From contig JAJPXR010000245.1 in the NCBI GenBank assembly GCA_021205375.1, forward strand, positions 1 to 6,829: a stretch of 6,829 nucleotides of DNA. The letters are read 5' to 3'. The DNA is from Clostridiales bacterium (lineage in GTDB: Bacteria; Bacillota; Clostridia; Oscillospirales; Oscillospiraceae). The translations under genes were made by a program, and so were the position numbers. This document shows positions 5,832 through 6,829 of the stretch, piece by piece; position 1 is the stretch's first letter; each line of letters starts with the position of its first letter. The notes beneath the pieces are model-generated. The model ran no database searches. It was not told where the DNA came from and saw only the letters and a program-made list of their open reading frames with translations.

Positions 5832-6620
5832 TCAGATGATTTTTTTCGACACCAACGTGTCGAACAGCGTCTCGGCCTTCTGCCCCGGCGTGCCCTCCAG
5901 ATAGACCTGGCTGTCGCCCACGGGGGGCGCGAACATTTTGGCCACGCTGGTGGGAGAACCCACCAGACCGTAACGGCTCAGGTTCTGGTCGGGCAGGTCG
6001 GCAAAGGAGAGGATGCGCACCGGGCGGCCTGCGGTCTGCTTTTTCAGCCGGTAGGAGGGCAGACGGGGCACACACATATCTTTATCCACGGTGATCAGGC
6101 AGGGATAGTGCATTTCGGAGACCTGGGCCACGGAGACCAGGTCCTGCCGGACCTGAATGGATTCCTCGGTCACGTCCACCACTTCCGCCACCCAGGCACA
6201 GTGGGGGATGCCCAGATGCTCCGCGATGGCGGGTCCTACCTGGGCGGTGTCGCCGTCGGTGGTCTGGCGGCCACAGAGGATGAGGTCAGCGCCGCCCAGC
6301 ACCCGGATGCCTTGGGCCAGGGTGTAAGAGGTGGCCAACACGTCCGACCCGGCGAATTTCCGGTCGGAGAGGATGACGGCGTCGTCCGCTCCCATGGTGT
6401 AGGCGTCCTGCATCATGACCTTGGCCTGGTCGGGACCCATGGTCAGGACGGTGACGGTGCCGCCCAGCTTCTCCCGGATTTGCAGGGCGGTCTCCAGGGC
6501 GAACAGGTCATAGGGGTTGGTACGGGTATTTGCGCTCAGGCGCTTCATGGCACCGGTTTCCGGGTCTATTTCCACCTGGCTGGTGGCCGGAACCTGCTTC
6601 ATGCAGACAATGATTTTCAT
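5832..6620 (-). CDS. etfB: Electron transfer flavoprotein beta subunit, bifurcating type
   Basis: This partner of the Etf alpha subunit carries the nucleotide/FAD site where NAD(H) reacts in bifurcating Etfs. The 262-residue length is normal. It starts MKIIVCMKQVP. NPYDLFALE (35-43), LCGRQTTDGDTAQVGP (115-130) and GLVGSPTSVAKMFAPP (218-233) are the hallmarks of the bifurcating group, where the GRQ..DGDTAQVGP loop binds the extra FAD. VSEMHYPCLITVDKDM (167-182) is the beta-subunit signature region. The C-terminus KAETLFDTLVSKKII is the usual arm contacting the alpha subunit. AAGGAG lies 13 nt before the ATG, longer than ideal, but no better start exists because the family's N-terminus begins exactly here. 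It is the first gene of the operon with etfA and the dehydrogenase. Confidence 0.95.
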   Translation of the reverse strand: MKIIVCMKQVPATSQVEIDPETGAMKRLSANTRTNPYDLFALETALQIREKLGGTVTVLTMGPDQAKVMMQDAYTMGADDAVILSDRKFAGSDVLATSYTLAQGIRVLGGADLILCGRQTTDGDTAQVGPAIAEHLGIPHCAWVAEVVDVTEESIQVRQDLVSVAQVSEMHYPCLITVDKDMCVPRLPSYRLKKQTAGRPVRILSFADLPDQNLSRYGLVGSPTSVAKMFAPPVGDSQVYLEGTPGQKAETLFDTLVSKKII

Positions 6621-6647
6621 GCTAAATAGGCAGCTCCTTCCTGCTCA

Positions 6648-6669
6648 CGGCGCGGAAGGGACCGCGCCG
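6648..6669 (-). promoter_or_regulatory. GC hairpin in the etfB leader
   Basis: CGGCGCGG (6648-6655) and CCGCGCCG (6662-6669) form a perfect 8-bp stem around a 6-nt loop. It begins about 7 nt after the predicted transcription start and ends 27 nt before the etfB start codon, leaving the ribosome site free. It has no U-tail, so a stabilising 5' hairpin or regulator target is more likely than a terminator. Confidence 0.5.
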
Positions 6670-6682
6670 ACTAACAGAACCC

Positions 6683-6711
6683 ATAATATCACAAGTTGAG
6701 CAATATGAACA
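6683..6711 (-). promoter_or_regulatory. Candidate promoter of the etfB-etfA-dehydrogenase operon
   Basis: On the minus strand TATTAT (6683-6688, five of six bases) lies 17 nt after TGTTCA (6706-6711, only three of six). Three A-tracts (6715-6720, 6724-6729, 6734-6740) spaced 9-10 nt apart sit directly upstream. This is where an UP element would lie and could compensate for the weak -35. The predicted start is near 6676. The -10 box is fairly convincing, the -35 less so. Confidence 0.45.
6686..6704. promoter_or_regulatory. Imperfect dyad in the etf promoter spacer
   Basis: A 19-bp element centred on CAAGTTG (plus strand) matches its reverse complement at the core (CAA/TTG), at one inner G/C pair, and at the outer AT/AT. 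It lies between the -35 and -10 boxes, where a repressor would block polymerase. GntR/FadR-type regulators control lactate genes elsewhere, but this site does not clearly match their consensus. Tentative. Confidence 0.2.
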
Positions 6712-6829
6712 GACTTTTTTCAGTTTTTTCGTGTTTTTTTGAGAATCTCTCTGTCCCTGCGACGTAAAAGGGCAAAAAAACGGTTCTATGTCAAGAGTTG
6801 GGGCAGAGAAAAATAACCCGCAAAAATAG

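Larger units (their letters stand above)
6621..6829. other. Upstream region of the etf operon
   Basis: No gene is seen in these 209 nt. They hold the etfB ribosome site, a GC hairpin, a candidate promoter and phased A-tracts. At the extreme right edge the minus strand reads GCGGGTTATTTTT. This could be the 3' half of a terminator of the preceding gene, with its other half beyond the window. Confidence 0.5.

Noticed and set aside
3342..6629. A 1095-codon open frame on the plus strand opposite the etf operon
   Set aside because: It is an antisense shadow of three clearly homologous minus-strand genes. Its translation is Gly/His/Val/Ala-rich and low in family motifs, as expected from the GC-biased third positions of the real genes.
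6789..6794. Perfect TTGACA on the minus strand as a -35 box for etfB
   Set aside because: At 16-18 nt downstream the sequence is CCTTTT-like with no acceptable -10 box; the TATTAT at 6683-6688 is far away.

Overview
The window looks like a chromosomal segment from a GC-rich, anaerobic, low-redox Clostridia bacterium. An Oscillospiraceae-type gut Firmicute (Flavonifractor/Lawsonibacter-like) is the best guess. This rests on GC-rich codon use with strong AGGAGG-type ribosome sites, an Etf with a ferredoxin domain, and CCTCCCC...GGGGAGG hairpin repeats between genes. The genus is inference. All five genes lie on the minus strand, so the biological order runs right to left.

Right part (6829 to about 3204): a leader region with a candidate promoter, three phased A-tracts and a GC hairpin precedes a tight three-gene operon. 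The genes are etfB (262 aa), etfA with an N-terminal two-cluster ferredoxin domain (396 aa), and a GlcD/LctD-type FAD 2-hydroxyacid dehydrogenase (472 aa). The gaps are 15 and 3 nt. Gene order and domain make-up match the electron-confurcating lactate dehydrogenase (LctBCD) of Acetobacterium woodii. That complex oxidises lactate to pyruvate with NAD+ while consuming reduced ferredoxin. No lactate permease or racemase is in the window.

Middle (3203 to 2853): a 351-nt intergenic region carries a roughly 200-bp nested-hairpin inverted repeat, either MITE-like or REP-doublet-like. Its two arms share the CCTCCCCT/AGGGGAGG hairpin but carry a second hairpin of different sequence at the same position.

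Left-middle (2852 to 589): two membrane transporters follow, a YkvI-family protein (391 aa) and an AEC (auxin efflux carrier) family permease (about 311 aa). The AEC gene has its own candidate promoter and a 13-bp leader hairpin. They may move the organic acid or amino acid substrates and products of the dehydrogenase, but this rests on proximity only.

Left end (588 to 1): a long stretch, visibly more AT-rich, with no convincing gene. It holds a perfect-consensus sigma-A promoter firing leftward, an operator-like dyad at its predicted start point, and several hairpins. It probably serves a gene beyond the left edge, or a structured RNA or repeat element.
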